NCBI GenBank assembly: GCA_025359725.1
Contig: JANYEX010000042.1
Coordinates: 1 to 43,932 of the forward strand
DNA length: 43,932 bases
Direction: 5' to 3'
From: Chitinophagaceae bacterium
GTDB taxonomy: Bacteria; Bacteroidota; Bacteroidia; Chitinophagales; Chitinophagaceae
This document shows, one piece after another, positions 33,767 to 43,099 of the stretch. Within the stretch, counting starts at the first letter, position 1; the number at the start of each line of letters is the position of its first letter. The position numbers were made by a program, and so were the translations under genes. A model generated the notes under the pieces. The model made no database searches, was not told the origin of the DNA, and saw only the letters and a program-made list of their open reading frames with translations.

Positions 33767-34645
33767 CTATACCCTTCGCACATCTACCGAAACAGAAAGC
33801 CTATGTGGGCCGCTACTAAGGATAACGCCTTTTAGTGGGGTAATGTCAAAATAATCCCTGCCCCAACCAATAGTAATGTGTTGCTCGGTGGGTACGGTAT
33901 TGTTGGTTGGGTCGAAATCGAGCCAGCCAATATTGGGAACGTAAACAGAAAACCAAGCATGGGAAGCATCTACGCCAACCAATTTTTCTACACCTGGCGG
34001 GGGAAGCGTTTCTATATATCCGCTTACATAACGAGCGGGCAACCCAACAGAACGAAGGCACGCAATGCCCACATGGGCAAAATCCTGACACACTCCCTTA
34101 CGCGTTTTCATCACCTCTGATATGGGCGTAGCAACGGTGGTAAAACCGGGTTTGAACTGAAAGTCTTTGTAAATACGTTCCATCAAGTTATAGATGGCTT
34201 CGTAAACTGGCCTGCCTGGGGTAAAAGATTGCAAGGCATAAGTAGTAATACCCGCCTCGAAAGTGGTCGCTTCTGTTTCGGGAACATACTGGCGAGCATC
34301 AATATGGTCTAACAGTGGCTGGTATAATTGCAACCTCGCATCCTCCCACGAAATCTTTCCGTAGGTATCTATAGCCTGTTTTTGTTCAACAGCTTTTCTT
34401 TCTATCTCAGAAGAAACAGTTACGGTTAGGGATTTATGTTCGTGCTGAATGGCAAAATAGATAACCTTATTACCAAAGAAATCTTCAAACTCATTAATTA
34501 CATCAGGCACAGGATCTATTACGATGGTAGATTTCTTACACACCTGCCCATTGGCATTTCGGGGAATTAACCGCGCCATGTTATGGCACAAACTGATGGG
34601 TTCGTAATAGATGTATTGTGTTTTATGAACAATTTTATAATTCAT
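33767..34645 (-). CDS. Transglutaminase-like cysteine protease superfamily protein
   Basis: The 292 residues contain an N-terminal beta domain (MNYKIVHKTQYIYYEPIS) and a transglutaminase-like core. The triad is Cys186 in RKGVCQDFAHVGIACLRS, His229 in GVDASHAWFSVYVPNIGWL, and Asp245 in DFDPTNN. No signal peptide is seen, so it is probably cytoplasmic. It lies 11 bp downstream of the ATP-grasp/alpha-E gene in the same operon. In many bacteria these three domains form a conserved module, predicted from comparative genomics to make or process a peptide bond. It might act as protease, amidase or crosslinker; the substrate is unknown. Confidence 0.9.
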   Translation of the reverse strand: MNYKIVHKTQYIYYEPISLCHNMARLIPRNANGQVCKKSTIVIDPVPDVINEFEDFFGNKVIYFAIQHEHKSLTVTVSSEIERKAVEQKQAIDTYGKISWEDARLQLYQPLLDHIDARQYVPETEATTFEAGITTYALQSFTPGRPVYEAIYNLMERIYKDFQFKPGFTTVATPISEVMKTRKGVCQDFAHVGIACLRSVGLPARYVSGYIETLPPPGVEKLVGVDASHAWFSVYVPNIGWLDFDPTNNTVPTEQHITIGWGRDYFDITPLKGVILSSGPHRLSVSVDVRRV

Positions 34646-34656
34646 GGTAGTATCTA

Positions 34657-37281
34657 TTATCCCGCAGTAAATAATTGCCTATGCGGCTGGGTATGTTTGA
34701 AATAAGTTTTAGAAATAGCATTGGGGATGGTAGCCAGATAAGAATACATATCTGCCAGGAAGTTATCCAAGTTTTCGTAAGTAGCCATCGTATCATCTAG
34801 TGTTGAAAGAAAATCTTTATCCGCATTCTTCAACTGATTGTACAGTTCGGTGGTAAGGCGCACATGTTCAGGAACGCTACCTGTGTTCTGTGTATTCGGC
34901 ATACTTTCAAGATAAGTTTTAATCCTCACCACCTGATAAATAAGCGAACGAGGGTTATCGGGGTCAAGTAACATCAACTCCAAAACGAGGGGCAACTGTA
35001 GATGAACCTTATATTTATAACGATAGTTTACTAAAGAATCATTGCTGCGCAATACGGCTTCCTGCAGATTGTAGGCAACTTCCTCGTCGTGTTTATTTAC
35101 CAAAGTAGCCCTCAGCATGTTTACCAAAAGGATACTAGACTCTAGCTTACGACCCGTATTTAATAAAGACCAGCCTTGCTCTCTAGAGATACTTTCTCGG
35201 TTTAGTCCAATAAATGCAACCATCAAAGTGATGAGGTCATCCATCATGGTAATCATCTTAAAATGGGTAAGGTGTGTAGTAGATGCCTCTACCCAAAGCT
35301 CTTCCATACTGCGTAACACCCGCCAAGTATCTGTACTCCAGTGGTCACGCACGGCATTAACCGCCCTACTAAACAAGGCAAAGTTGTAAGTGAGCCCCCC
35401 ATTTTTATTAGGATCGAACATCATTTCTGACAACTCCTTCCACGGGTTATCGAGCTTTGCCTTACCTGTTTCACCAATAAAACCAGGATAGGTAAACGTG
35501 TAATGGGTTAATGCCATCAAGAGGGTATGTTCTGTTTCTCGATTAGAGTCTAACTGAATACGATTCCCTTCGGTGATGGCTTGCATGACGGTACGCTGAA
35601 ACCGCGCATTACCCAAAAACCTATCGGCATAACGCCCCACCCAAAACAAGTTTTCGGCAGTATGACTAGGCAATACATTCTTATAATTGAGAACATGGGC
35701 TACCTGTAGCTGCTGACTTTGCAGTTGTAACCTCGATTGAAACTGAGACTGTGACTGGGATTGCGATTGTATGCCAAAAGAATTTTTAGTCAGTTGTTGT
35801 ATCTGGTCAGTTTCGTTAGACTCTGGATTAATAATCCATGTGTCCTTGCTCAATCCCCCCAACTGATTAGAAATAACCATGTTGGAAGAATCGCTAGAGG
35901 TTCGGGTAAGTCCGCCCTTCATTACGGTATAGCTATCTTTATTACTCACCAGAAAACTTCTGAACAAAGCATTCTTAGGTTCTACTTTCGTATCTACAAA
36001 TGAGGGCGTAGAAGAAAACGTAACCTTCTCTTGACCAACGTATAAATAGGGGTGTGTTTTAATTTGCTCCTTTAGTTCCTCAATTCTTTTGGCAGAAATA
36101 GTAGAGCCATCAATAGAAGTACTGACAGATGAATCGCGATATATCTTCTTAATTACCAAGGTAGAAATATTCTCCAGTACATATTTCATTTCGCTTGGTT
36201 GCCCACACCACCATGAGGCGATGTTGGGAAGTATGAGTGGTTTATCGAAATAATACTTAGCAATAGCAGGTAAGAAAGGCATGATACCAGGGTTCTCCAA
36301 TATGCCACTACCCAATGGGTTTGCAATCCTTACATTTCCACTACGAACCGCTTGCAACAAACCTGCTACGCCTAATTGCGAATCTTCTTTTAGTTCCAAG
36401 GGGTCACAATAATTATCATCCACACGTCGCAAAATCACATCCACTCTTTCCAATCCGCCTACCGTTTTAAGCCATACATAATTATCTATTACCATAAGGT
36501 CATCGCCCTGCACAAGGGTATAACCGAGGTAGGAAGAAAGGTATGAATGCTCAAAATAAGTTTCGTTTCTAGGCCCAGGAGTAAGTATCACAATACGAGG
36601 TTGATCTTGCCGTGGCATCATTTCCGTAAGAGCATTCCGTAGGTCGGTAAAGTAGGGAGAGAGCTGTTTTACCTTCAATCCTTCAAAAAACTCTGGCAGA
36701 ATACGCGCCATTGCCATCCTGTTTTCCAAAGCATATCCCGAACCAGAAGGGGCTTGTGTTCTATCGTTCAACACCCATATCTTCCCATCGGGACTACGAG
36801 CAATATCCGCAGAATATAAAACCAATTGATGGTTACCAGTAAGTTGTATGCCCGCGCACTGCCTAAGGAAGCCTGGGTGGTTGTACACCAATTCTATAGG
36901 TAGTAATCCATTCTTTATCAGCTGTTGTGCGCCGTAAATATCTTTTAAAATCAGGTTAAATAACTCTGCACGCTGTATCAATCCAGCTTCTATAGTTGTC
37001 CATTCCTGCTTGCTTATCAAAAAAGGAATTACATCTAAGTTCCATGGGCGGTTAAGTCCCAATGGGTCACCATAAATGTTGTAGGTAACTCCATTTTCCT
37101 TTAAAAATCTGAGTATTGCATGCCTTCTTTCTTGTAATTCTTCGGAACCAAGCTGTCCAAATGATTGAAAAAAGGTTTGCCAATAAGGTCGCAGGTTGCC
37201 ATCATCGCCTAATAATTCATTGTATGAATAATTAGAACTGAAATAATTTTGAAAAAGAGATGCCTGCCGGGTAGCTATCAT
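34657..37281 (-). CDS. Fusion of circularly permuted ATP-grasp protein and alpha-E domain
   Basis: The 874-residue protein joins two modules often encoded separately. Residues 1 to about 480 match the circularly permuted ATP-grasp type (motifs YNIYGDPLGLNRPWNLDVIP, WVLNDRTQAPSGSGYALENR, PRIVILTPGPRNETYFEHS, VDVILRRVDDNYCDPLEL, IANPLGSGILENPGIMPFLP). Around residues 503-525 is a Gln/Ser-rich linker (SQSQSQSQFQSRLQLQSQQL). Residues from about 535 to 874 match the alpha-E helical domain (SHTAENLFWVGRYADRFLGN, LGNARFQRTVMQAI). ATP-grasp enzymes ligate a carboxylate to an amine or thiol. The partner transglutaminase follows after 11 bp. Cytoplasmic location and peptide-ligase function are inferred from family context. 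Confidence 0.9.
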   Translation of the reverse strand: MIATRQASLFQNYFSSNYSYNELLGDDGNLRPYWQTFFQSFGQLGSEELQERRHAILRFLKENGVTYNIYGDPLGLNRPWNLDVIPFLISKQEWTTIEAGLIQRAELFNLILKDIYGAQQLIKNGLLPIELVYNHPGFLRQCAGIQLTGNHQLVLYSADIARSPDGKIWVLNDRTQAPSGSGYALENRMAMARILPEFFEGLKVKQLSPYFTDLRNALTEMMPRQDQPRIVILTPGPRNETYFEHSYLSSYLGYTLVQGDDLMVIDNYVWLKTVGGLERVDVILRRVDDNYCDPLELKEDSQLGVAGLLQAVRSGNVRIANPLGSGILENPGIMPFLPAIAKYYFDKPLILPNIASWWCGQPSEMKYVLENISTLVIKKIYRDSSVSTSIDGSTISAKRIEELKEQIKTHPYLYVGQEKVTFSSTPSFVDTKVEPKNALFRSFLVSNKDSYTVMKGGLTRTSSDSSNMVISNQLGGLSKDTWIINPESNETDQIQQLTKNSFGIQSQSQSQSQFQSRLQLQSQQLQVAHVLNYKNVLPSHTAENLFWVGRYADRFLGNARFQRTVMQAITEGNRIQLDSNRETEHTLLMALTHYTFTYPGFIGETGKAKLDNPWKELSEMMFDPNKNGGLTYNFALFSRAVNAVRDHWSTDTWRVLRSMEELWVEASTTHLTHFKMITMMDDLITLMVAFIGLNRESISREQGWSLLNTGRKLESSILLVNMLRATLVNKHDEEVAYNLQEAVLRSNDSLVNYRYKYKVHLQLPLVLELMLLDPDNPRSLIYQVVRIKTYLESMPNTQNTGSVPEHVRLTTELYNQLKNADKDFLSTLDDTMATYENLDNFLADMYSYLATIPNAISKTYFKHTQPHRQLFTAG

Positions 37282-37448
37282 TAAAATAGTTCTAAGTAAA
37301 ACAAAAGCAAATATTCGGGTTGCTCGGAAAATTTAAAAATAGGGAATAATAGGTAAAAAAAGCTTTTTGTTATTGATTTTTCTTGTAAAAAGTTACTGTT
37401 GTATAGAAAGTATTCAATTTATTGAATAGATTTTATTCAATCTAGCAG

Positions 37449-37500
37449 ACCAGCAACAGGACTTTGCATACCTGCAATTGGAAGTTGCAAACCTGCGTTG
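37449..37500. repeat. Two and a half 21-bp repeat units
   Basis: Units at 37449 (ACCAGCAACAGGACTTTGCA onwards) and 37470 (ACCTGCAATTGGAAGTTGCA onwards) match at about half of positions, and a third starts ACCTGCGTTG at 37491. TGCAA and TTGCA within the second unit can pair. Confidence 0.5.
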
Positions 37501-37581
37501 TATCATACATAGTAAATCGTTGGCTGAGAATTATATGTTCTTATCAGTTTCACAATATTTATTGTCAATTACCACAGCGAG

Positions 37582-37589
37582 TATATTTG
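37582..37589 (+). promoter_or_regulatory. Possible promoter box of the LptF/G gene
   Basis: TATATTTG fits TAnnTTTG. A TTG at 37562-37564 lies 17 bp upstream, slightly shorter than the 19-20 bp norm. The ATG at 37603 is 13 bases beyond the box. Confidence 0.4.
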
Positions 37590-37602
37590 TAGCCATTTAA
37601 AG

Positions 37603-38697
37603 ATGAAAAAACTCGACTGGTTCATAATAAAAAAATTTCTTAGCACCTTCTTCTTTGCTATTCTATTGTTCACGGTTATTGCTATCGTGATAGATTTAAG
37701 CGAGAAGACGGACAATTTTGTTAGGTCTGGGTTAGGCTTTGTAAACATCATAAAGCAATACTATTACGGTTTTGTTCCTTACATCATAGCCCTAATGTTT
37801 CCCCTATTCGTCTATATCTCGGTTATCTTTTTTACCTCTAAGATGGCCAATAACACCGAGATAATACCGATACTAGCCAGTGGCGTTTCTTACAATCGGT
37901 GGCTAAGACCTTATATTATGGGTGGGGCATTTTTGGGAATGATACTATGGACGTCTAACCTTTATGTAATCCCTCGTGCCAACCAGATTAGAAGCACTTT
38001 TGAGGCGCGATATGTAGATAGGGATAACTCTTACGAACAACTTGTTGCCAACACAAACACCAATATTTATTTTAAGGTAGATTCTTTTACGTATGCTGGC
38101 ATCATGAATTACGACACCCTGTATAAGCGTGGCGGAACTTTCTTTATGCATCATATAGAAAAGAATAAGCTTACGGTAAATACGCGCGCCGATGATATAT
38201 TGTACGATACTGCCTTAAAGAAATGGCGTTTGGAAAATGTAATTACCAGAACATTACACCCTCTTAATGAAACCGTTACCATGCAGCCAACGCTGGTTGC
38301 CAATTTTAATTTTAAGCCACAAGATTTGATGAGGGACAAGTTTACTAAAGATAAACTGACTTCTAAGGAGCTAGAAAGGTTTATAAAGCTGCAAGAAGAA
38401 AGGGGTTCGGAAGGAATTAATGATTTGAAAGTAGAATTGTACAGACGAAGTGCAACGCCCGTAACCGTGTTTCTGCTTACCATGATAGGTGCAATAGTGG
38501 CAGGGAGAAAAGTGCGTGGAGGTAGCGGGGCGCATCTGGCTTATGGTTTTATTACCGCAGCAGCATTTATTATTACCGATAGGTTTTCTACCATATTCTC
38601 TACTAAAGGCAACCTTCCTCCCATCATTGCCGCCTGGATTCCTAATGGCATCTTTGTTTTTGTTGCCTTGTATTTGCATAAGAAAGCTCCTAAGTAA
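37603..38697 (+). CDS. LptF/LptG family permease (YjgP/YjgQ)
   Basis: LptF and LptG form the membrane part of the ABC machine that lifts lipopolysaccharide from the inner membrane. The 364 residues have about six membrane segments: LSTFFFAILLFTVIAIVIDL and FVPYIIALMFPLFVYISVIF at the N side, then a periplasmic beta-jellyroll (about 125-275), and C-side segments starting VTVFLLTMIGAIVAGRKV. RWLRPYIMGGAFLG and the first loop SKMANNTEIIPILASGVSYN are typical. I cannot tell F from G by eye. Only one copy is in the window. Downstream uppS, bamA and skp genes make an envelope-assembly cluster on the same strand. Confidence 0.9.
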   Translation: MKKLDWFIIKKFLSTFFFAILLFTVIAIVIDLSEKTDNFVRSGLGFVNIIKQYYYGFVPYIIALMFPLFVYISVIFFTSKMANNTEIIPILASGVSYNRWLRPYIMGGAFLGMILWTSNLYVIPRANQIRSTFEARYVDRDNSYEQLVANTNTNIYFKVDSFTYAGIMNYDTLYKRGGTFFMHHIEKNKLTVNTRADDILYDTALKKWRLENVITRTLHPLNETVTMQPTLVANFNFKPQDLMRDKFTKDKLTSKELERFIKLQEERGSEGINDLKVELYRRSATPVTVFLLTMIGAIVAGRKVRGGSGAHLAYGFITAAAFIITDRFSTIFSTKGNLPPIIAAWIPNGIFVFVALYLHKKAPK

Positions 38698-38803
38698 CTT
38701 ATATTTTTGTACAGAAGGGTATTTGTTTTATGCCACTATGTATTCAAATTTATAACTTAAACCCTGTCTCTTTATTTAAAACGATTGCTACAAATGGTTT
38801 TAT

Positions 38804-38811
38804 TACTTTTG
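38804..38811 (+). promoter_or_regulatory. Possible promoter box of uppS
   Basis: TACTTTTG fits TAnnTTTG and lies 30 bases before the uppS ATG. A TTG at 38785-38787 is 16 bp upstream, shorter than ideal. Confidence 0.4.
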
Positions 38812-38841
38812 CGCATCTCAAACATAGTTGATTAACATAGC

Positions 38842-39603
38842 ATGGATTCATTAATCTCCCAAATAGACATAAATAGATTACCCAAACATATTGCTATCAT
38901 CATGGATGGCAATGGACGCTGGGCTGCAGAACAAGGTAAAGAACGGTTGTACGGGCATTATCACGGGGTGGAAAGCGTTAGAAATATTGTAGAAGGCTCT
39001 TCGGAATTGGGTATTGGCTGCCTCACTCTCTATGCTTTTAGTACAGAAAACTGGGACAGGCCTCAACAGGAAGTTAGTGGTTTGATGGCTTTACTGGCAG
39101 ATACGGTAAGAAAAGAGGTGCCGCTACTGAATAAAAATAATATTAAACTACACGTTATTGGCGATATGAGTATGATGCCTCCTTTTGCTGTAAAGGCTCT
39201 GGAAGAATCGATGTTTCTTACTAGCCAGAACAATGGATTGAATCTTATTATGGCGTTGAGTTATAGTAGCCGCTGGGAAATTACCAACGCGGTAAAGAAT
39301 ATTGCTCAGGATGTTATTGCCGGCAAGGTTAACGCCGATGAGATAAACCAAGATACCGTTCACCAGTATCTTGCCACTGGTAAATTTCCAGACCCTGAAC
39401 TGATGATTCGCACAAGTGGCGAATTTAGGATTAGTAACTTCTTACTATACCAATTGGCTTACGCCGAATTATATTTTACAGATACCCGTTGGCCAGATTT
39501 CAGAAAAGAGAATCTATACGAGGCAATAATAGATTTTCAAAATAGAGAAAGACGCTTCGGAAAAACAGGCGCACAAATTCAACAAGAAGAGGCAATTGCG
39601 TAG
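38842..39603 (+). CDS. uppS: Isoprenyl transferase / undecaprenyl diphosphate synthase
   Basis: UppS makes the C55 lipid carrier for peptidoglycan and O-antigen by adding isopentenyl units in cis. The 253 residues begin with the catalytic Asp22 in HIAIIMDGNGRWA, and include LTLYAFSTENWDRP, ALSYSSRWEITNAVKNIA and the C-terminal signature PELMIRTSGEFRISNFLLYQ. Length is standard. In Bacteroidota it commonly stands upstream of bamA, as here (148 bp apart). Confidence 0.96.
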   Translation: MDSLISQIDINRLPKHIAIIMDGNGRWAAEQGKERLYGHYHGVESVRNIVEGSSELGIGCLTLYAFSTENWDRPQQEVSGLMALLADTVRKEVPLLNKNNIKLHVIGDMSMMPPFAVKALEESMFLTSQNNGLNLIMALSYSSRWEITNAVKNIAQDVIAGKVNADEINQDTVHQYLATGKFPDPELMIRTSGEFRISNFLLYQLAYAELYFTDTRWPDFRKENLYEAIIDFQNRERRFGKTGAQIQQEEAIA

Positions 39604-39751
39604 CTCTAATCCCAAAGCTCCATTGTTTAACTTCTTATTTAACAAAGACTTTTAAAATATGCCTTTAATTTGCCACTTTTAAGCAAACTGATAATTTTTG
39701 GAAGCTTTCTTTTTTAATCTGCCTTCAGGTAATATACAAACACCCAAACGG

Positions 39752-42496
39752 ATGCATCTATTTTACAGATTCTTACTCTTAGCTTTCATAACTTCTTTTG
39801 TTTCAGTTGCTGTAAGAGCTCAGGATAATACCCCCACCGCTGATACTTCTATTACCTCAATAGATGCTGATTTGGTTAATATCTTTAATCAGAAGGTTCC
39901 TAAGAAATATAAAATTGCTGCTATTAAAGTAGTAGGAAATCATTTTTTTGATGAAAACCTTCTTGTCTCTATCTCTACCCTTAGTGTTGGTGATGAATTA
40001 ACAATTCCTGGTGGCGATAACTTTTCTAAGGCAATCACTAAGCTCTGGTCACAGAATTATTTTAGCAATATAGCTATCAACATAACAAACCTAGAAGGAA
40101 AGAATATTACCCTAGAGATAGCTGTTACCGAAAGACCTCGTTTGGCTAAGTTTTTCTTTACTGGGGTATCTAAAGGTGATGCTGATGACTTAAAAACTAA
40201 ATCAGGGTTGGTAGTTGGGCGTGTGGTTACCGAAAATATGAAGCGTTCTACCATCGATGCTATTACTAAGTTCTATGCTGAGAAAGGTTTTCAGGATGTA
40301 AAGATTAGGGTAGCAGAACAAAAAGATAAGAGCCTTCAAAATTCACTTCAAATAGATTTTGTCATAGACAAGGGTTTTAAAACGAGAATTAACAATATCA
40401 ACTTTATTGGCAACACGATAGACGCTTATAAGTTAAAAGCAAAACTAAAAGATACAAAAGAGCAGTCTCGTTTTACATTATATCCTCCAGATAATAGTGG
40501 TGGTTTTATTTCACCTAAGTTCTACACTTTTCAGGATTACTTGGCTGACCACGGATACCTTACCTATTCTTTAACTAAGAAAGTATTAGATCCCTATGTG
40601 CGTCTCAAGTTATTTACGTCTGCCAAGTTCAATGCAAAGAAATATGCCGACGACAAAGAAAAGCTGATAGATTACTACAACAGCTTGGGTTACAGAGACG
40701 CTGCCATTGATAAGGACAAAGTATTTAAAAACTCTAAAGGCTCTTTAAATATTGACATAAAGGTAAACGAAGGGCATAAGTATTATTTTGGAAATATTGC
40801 ATGGAGAGGGAACACAAAATACAATGATTCTTTGCTTTCCGTTATCCTTGGAATACATAAAGGAGATATTTATAACCTAGATATTCTTAATAAACGTTTA
40901 GGAAAGGGTGCGCCAGAAGGAACCGATATTGGAACTTTGTATCAAGATGATGGATATTTATTCTTCCGTTCAGACCCTGTTGAGGTCGCTGTTTATAATG
41001 ATACGATAGATTATGAAATTAGAATAGTTGAAGGGCCACAAGCAACAATTAAAAATGTAAGAATCTCTGGGAATGAGAAAACAAAGGAATATGTTATCAG
41101 ACGTGAAATAAGAACTATTCCGGGTGATAAGTTCAGTAAAACAAACTTAATACGTTCTCAGCGCGAAATTGCACAATTGAATTTCTTTAATCCTGAGAAA
41201 ATTGGTATCAACCCTATTCCTAATCCAGATGATGGAACGGTTGATATAAATTATACAGTAGAAGAAAAATCAAGCGACCAATTAGAATTGAGTGCTGGCT
41301 GGGGTGGCAATATCGGGTTGACAGGTACATTGGGTGTTACTTTCAATAATTTTTCTATCAATAACATCTTGCACAGAAAATCTTGGGATCCTTTGCCAAT
41401 TGGTGATGGGCAAAAGCTTAGTCTGAGGGTACAAAGTAATGGTCGTGCATTCCGTTCTTACAACTTTTCATTTACTGAACCTTGGCTTGGCGGAAAGAAA
41501 AGAAATTCATTGACCGTTTCTGTTTTTGATACTAAATATGCCAACTCTTATAATCCTACTACAGGAACTTATTCAAATAGTGCGGCAAATGCTTCATATA
41601 TCCGTACCACAGGTGCAGGTGTAAACTTTGGTAAACAGTTGACATGGCCTGATGACTATTTCTCTTTCTCAGCAGGAATTAACTTCTCTCGTTACAAACT
41701 GAATAATTATTATATTGATAGAGTAAATTTGCCTGGTTACAATAATGGTCTTTCTCACAACTTAAACATCAAGTTTGCATTGCAAAGAAATTCTGTTAAC
41801 CAACCAACTTTTCCTAGTACAGGTTCTAACATGTTGCTGACCTTAGCTTTGACCCCGCCGTATTCATTAATTTGGCCGGACGTTGCTGGTCAAGCTAATC
41901 CATACAAATGGATTGAATACTACAAATGGCGTTTTAATGGCGAATGGTATGTTCCTCTGAGCAAGCCAACCGGTGCCGACAGAAATCAAATGTTTGTACT
42001 AAAGGCGGCTGCCAAATATGGTTTCTTGGGTAGGTATAACCCAGCATTAAGCATTTCACCTTTCGAACGCTTTCAGGTGGGTGATGCTGGATTGGCTAAT
42101 CAGTTCGCGTTGTTAGGATATGATATCATTGCGCAAAGAGGTTATCCTGTTTATCAATCTTCAAATCCAACAGTAAACCCAGATCAATCTGGTGCAACAG
42201 AGTATTTTACAATATTTAATAAATACACCCTTGAGGTAAGATATCCGCTTAGTCTTAGTGCTAGTAGTACTATTTATGGACTTACATTCTTTGAAGCAGC
42301 AAATGGTTGGTATAATATTCAAGATTATAATCCTTTTCAATTACGTAGGTCTGTTGGTGTGGGAATGCGATTCTTTTTACCTATGTTTGGACTGCTGGGC
42401 TTCGATTATGGTGTAGGTCTGGATAGGATAACGCCTGGAGGTGGCTTGAAAGGTGCATCTAGGTTTACCTTCATGCTAGGATATGAGCCAGAATAG
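39752..42496 (+). CDS. bamA: Outer membrane protein assembly factor BamA
   Basis: BamA is the Omp85 core of the machine that folds beta-barrel proteins into the outer membrane. From the ATG at 39752 it has 914 residues, starting with a signal peptide (MHLFYRFLLLAFITSFVSVA, cleaved near VRAQ). A TTG at 39698 would add 18 residues ahead of the signal peptide and is unlikely. Several POTRA domains follow (e.g. KIAAIKVVGNHFFDENLLVS, GFKTRINNINFIGNT, ATIKNVRISGNEKTKEYVIR). The C-terminal barrel includes LELSAGWGGNIGLTGTLGV and ends GASRFTFMLGYEPE. It is followed by two skp-like genes, a known order. Confidence 0.95.
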   Translation: MHLFYRFLLLAFITSFVSVAVRAQDNTPTADTSITSIDADLVNIFNQKVPKKYKIAAIKVVGNHFFDENLLVSISTLSVGDELTIPGGDNFSKAITKLWSQNYFSNIAINITNLEGKNITLEIAVTERPRLAKFFFTGVSKGDADDLKTKSGLVVGRVVTENMKRSTIDAITKFYAEKGFQDVKIRVAEQKDKSLQNSLQIDFVIDKGFKTRINNINFIGNTIDAYKLKAKLKDTKEQSRFTLYPPDNSGGFISPKFYTFQDYLADHGYLTYSLTKKVLDPYVRLKLFTSAKFNAKKYADDKEKLIDYYNSLGYRDAAIDKDKVFKNSKGSLNIDIKVNEGHKYYFGNIAWRGNTKYNDSLLSVILGIHKGDIYNLDILNKRLGKGAPEGTDIGTLYQDDGYLFFRSDPVEVAVYNDTIDYEIRIVEGPQATIKNVRISGNEKTKEYVIRREIRTIPGDKFSKTNLIRSQREIAQLNFFNPEKIGINPIPNPDDGTVDINYTVEEKSSDQLELSAGWGGNIGLTGTLGVTFNNFSINNILHRKSWDPLPIGDGQKLSLRVQSNGRAFRSYNFSFTEPWLGGKKRNSLTVSVFDTKYANSYNPTTGTYSNSAANASYIRTTGAGVNFGKQLTWPDDYFSFSAGINFSRYKLNNYYIDRVNLPGYNNGLSHNLNIKFALQRNSVNQPTFPSTGSNMLLTLALTPPYSLIWPDVAGQANPYKWIEYYKWRFNGEWYVPLSKPTGADRNQMFVLKAAAKYGFLGRYNPALSISPFERFQVGDAGLANQFALLGYDIIAQRGYPVYQSSNPTVNPDQSGATEYFTIFNKYTLEVRYPLSLSASSTIYGLTFFEAANGWYNIQDYNPFQLRRSVGVGMRFFLPMFGLLGFDYGVGLDRITPGGGLKGASRFTFMLGYEPE

Positions 42497-42535
42497 TACA
42501 TTATTGGTGGTATTCATTCATTAAATCAAAAGGTT

Positions 42536-43057
42536 ATGAATAAGTTTCTTCTTATTGTGGTTGCCTTTTTTTTGCTTTCACTAAAAGTAAACGCACAACG
42601 GTATGCAATTATTGATACCAAATACATACTCAGCAATATACCTGAGTATAAAACTTTGGATAAAAGAATTCAGCTAATAAGCGAAGAGTGGCAAAAGGAA
42701 ATCGATACCAAGCAAGCTGTTTTGGATAGGATGTATAAAAACTATGATGCAGAACAGTATATGCTTACTGACGACTTGAAAAAAAGTAGGCAAAAAGAAA
42801 TATTGGATAAGGAGAAAGATATTCGTGAGCTTCAAAAGAAACGCTTCGGTTATCAGGGAGATCTTTTTAAAACACGCCAGAATATGGTAAAACCTATTCA
42901 GGATAAGGTTTACAACGCAATACAGAAGCTGGCAGTAGCAAGAAGTTACGATTTCATACTAGATAAAAGTGAGGGCATTACTGTTATATTTGCCGACCCT
43001 AAGTTGGATAAAAGTGATGATGTTTTGAGAGAATTAGGCATTAAATCAAATAATTAA
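42536..43057 (+). CDS. Periplasmic OmpH/Skp-family chaperone (first copy)
   Basis: Skp-type chaperones hold unfolded outer-membrane proteins in the periplasm for BamA. The 173 residues have a signal peptide (MNKFLLIVVAFFLLSLKVNA). The family start RYAIIDTKYILSNIPEYKTL is followed by a long charged coiled coil (about 45-120) and the usual C-terminal beta part SYDFILDKSEGITVIFADP. It lies 39 bp after bamA, so co-transcription is likely. Confidence 0.93.
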   Translation: MNKFLLIVVAFFLLSLKVNAQRYAIIDTKYILSNIPEYKTLDKRIQLISEEWQKEIDTKQAVLDRMYKNYDAEQYMLTDDLKKSRQKEILDKEKDIRELQKKRFGYQGDLFKTRQNMVKPIQDKVYNAIQKLAVARSYDFILDKSEGITVIFADPKLDKSDDVLRELGIKSNN

Positions 43058-43099
43058 AAATAGTTTTACAATTAAATCAACAAAATAAAAAAACAAGCA

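Larger units (their letters stand above)
37282..37602. other. Divergent spacer between the ATP-grasp gene and the LptF/G gene
   Basis: It contains an AT-rich hairpin, ATTCAAT and ATTGAAT around 37411-37426, a short 21-bp repeat (37449-37500), and a TATATTTG promoter box at 37582-37589. No open frame is supported. Promoters for both flanking genes are expected here. Confidence 0.5.
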
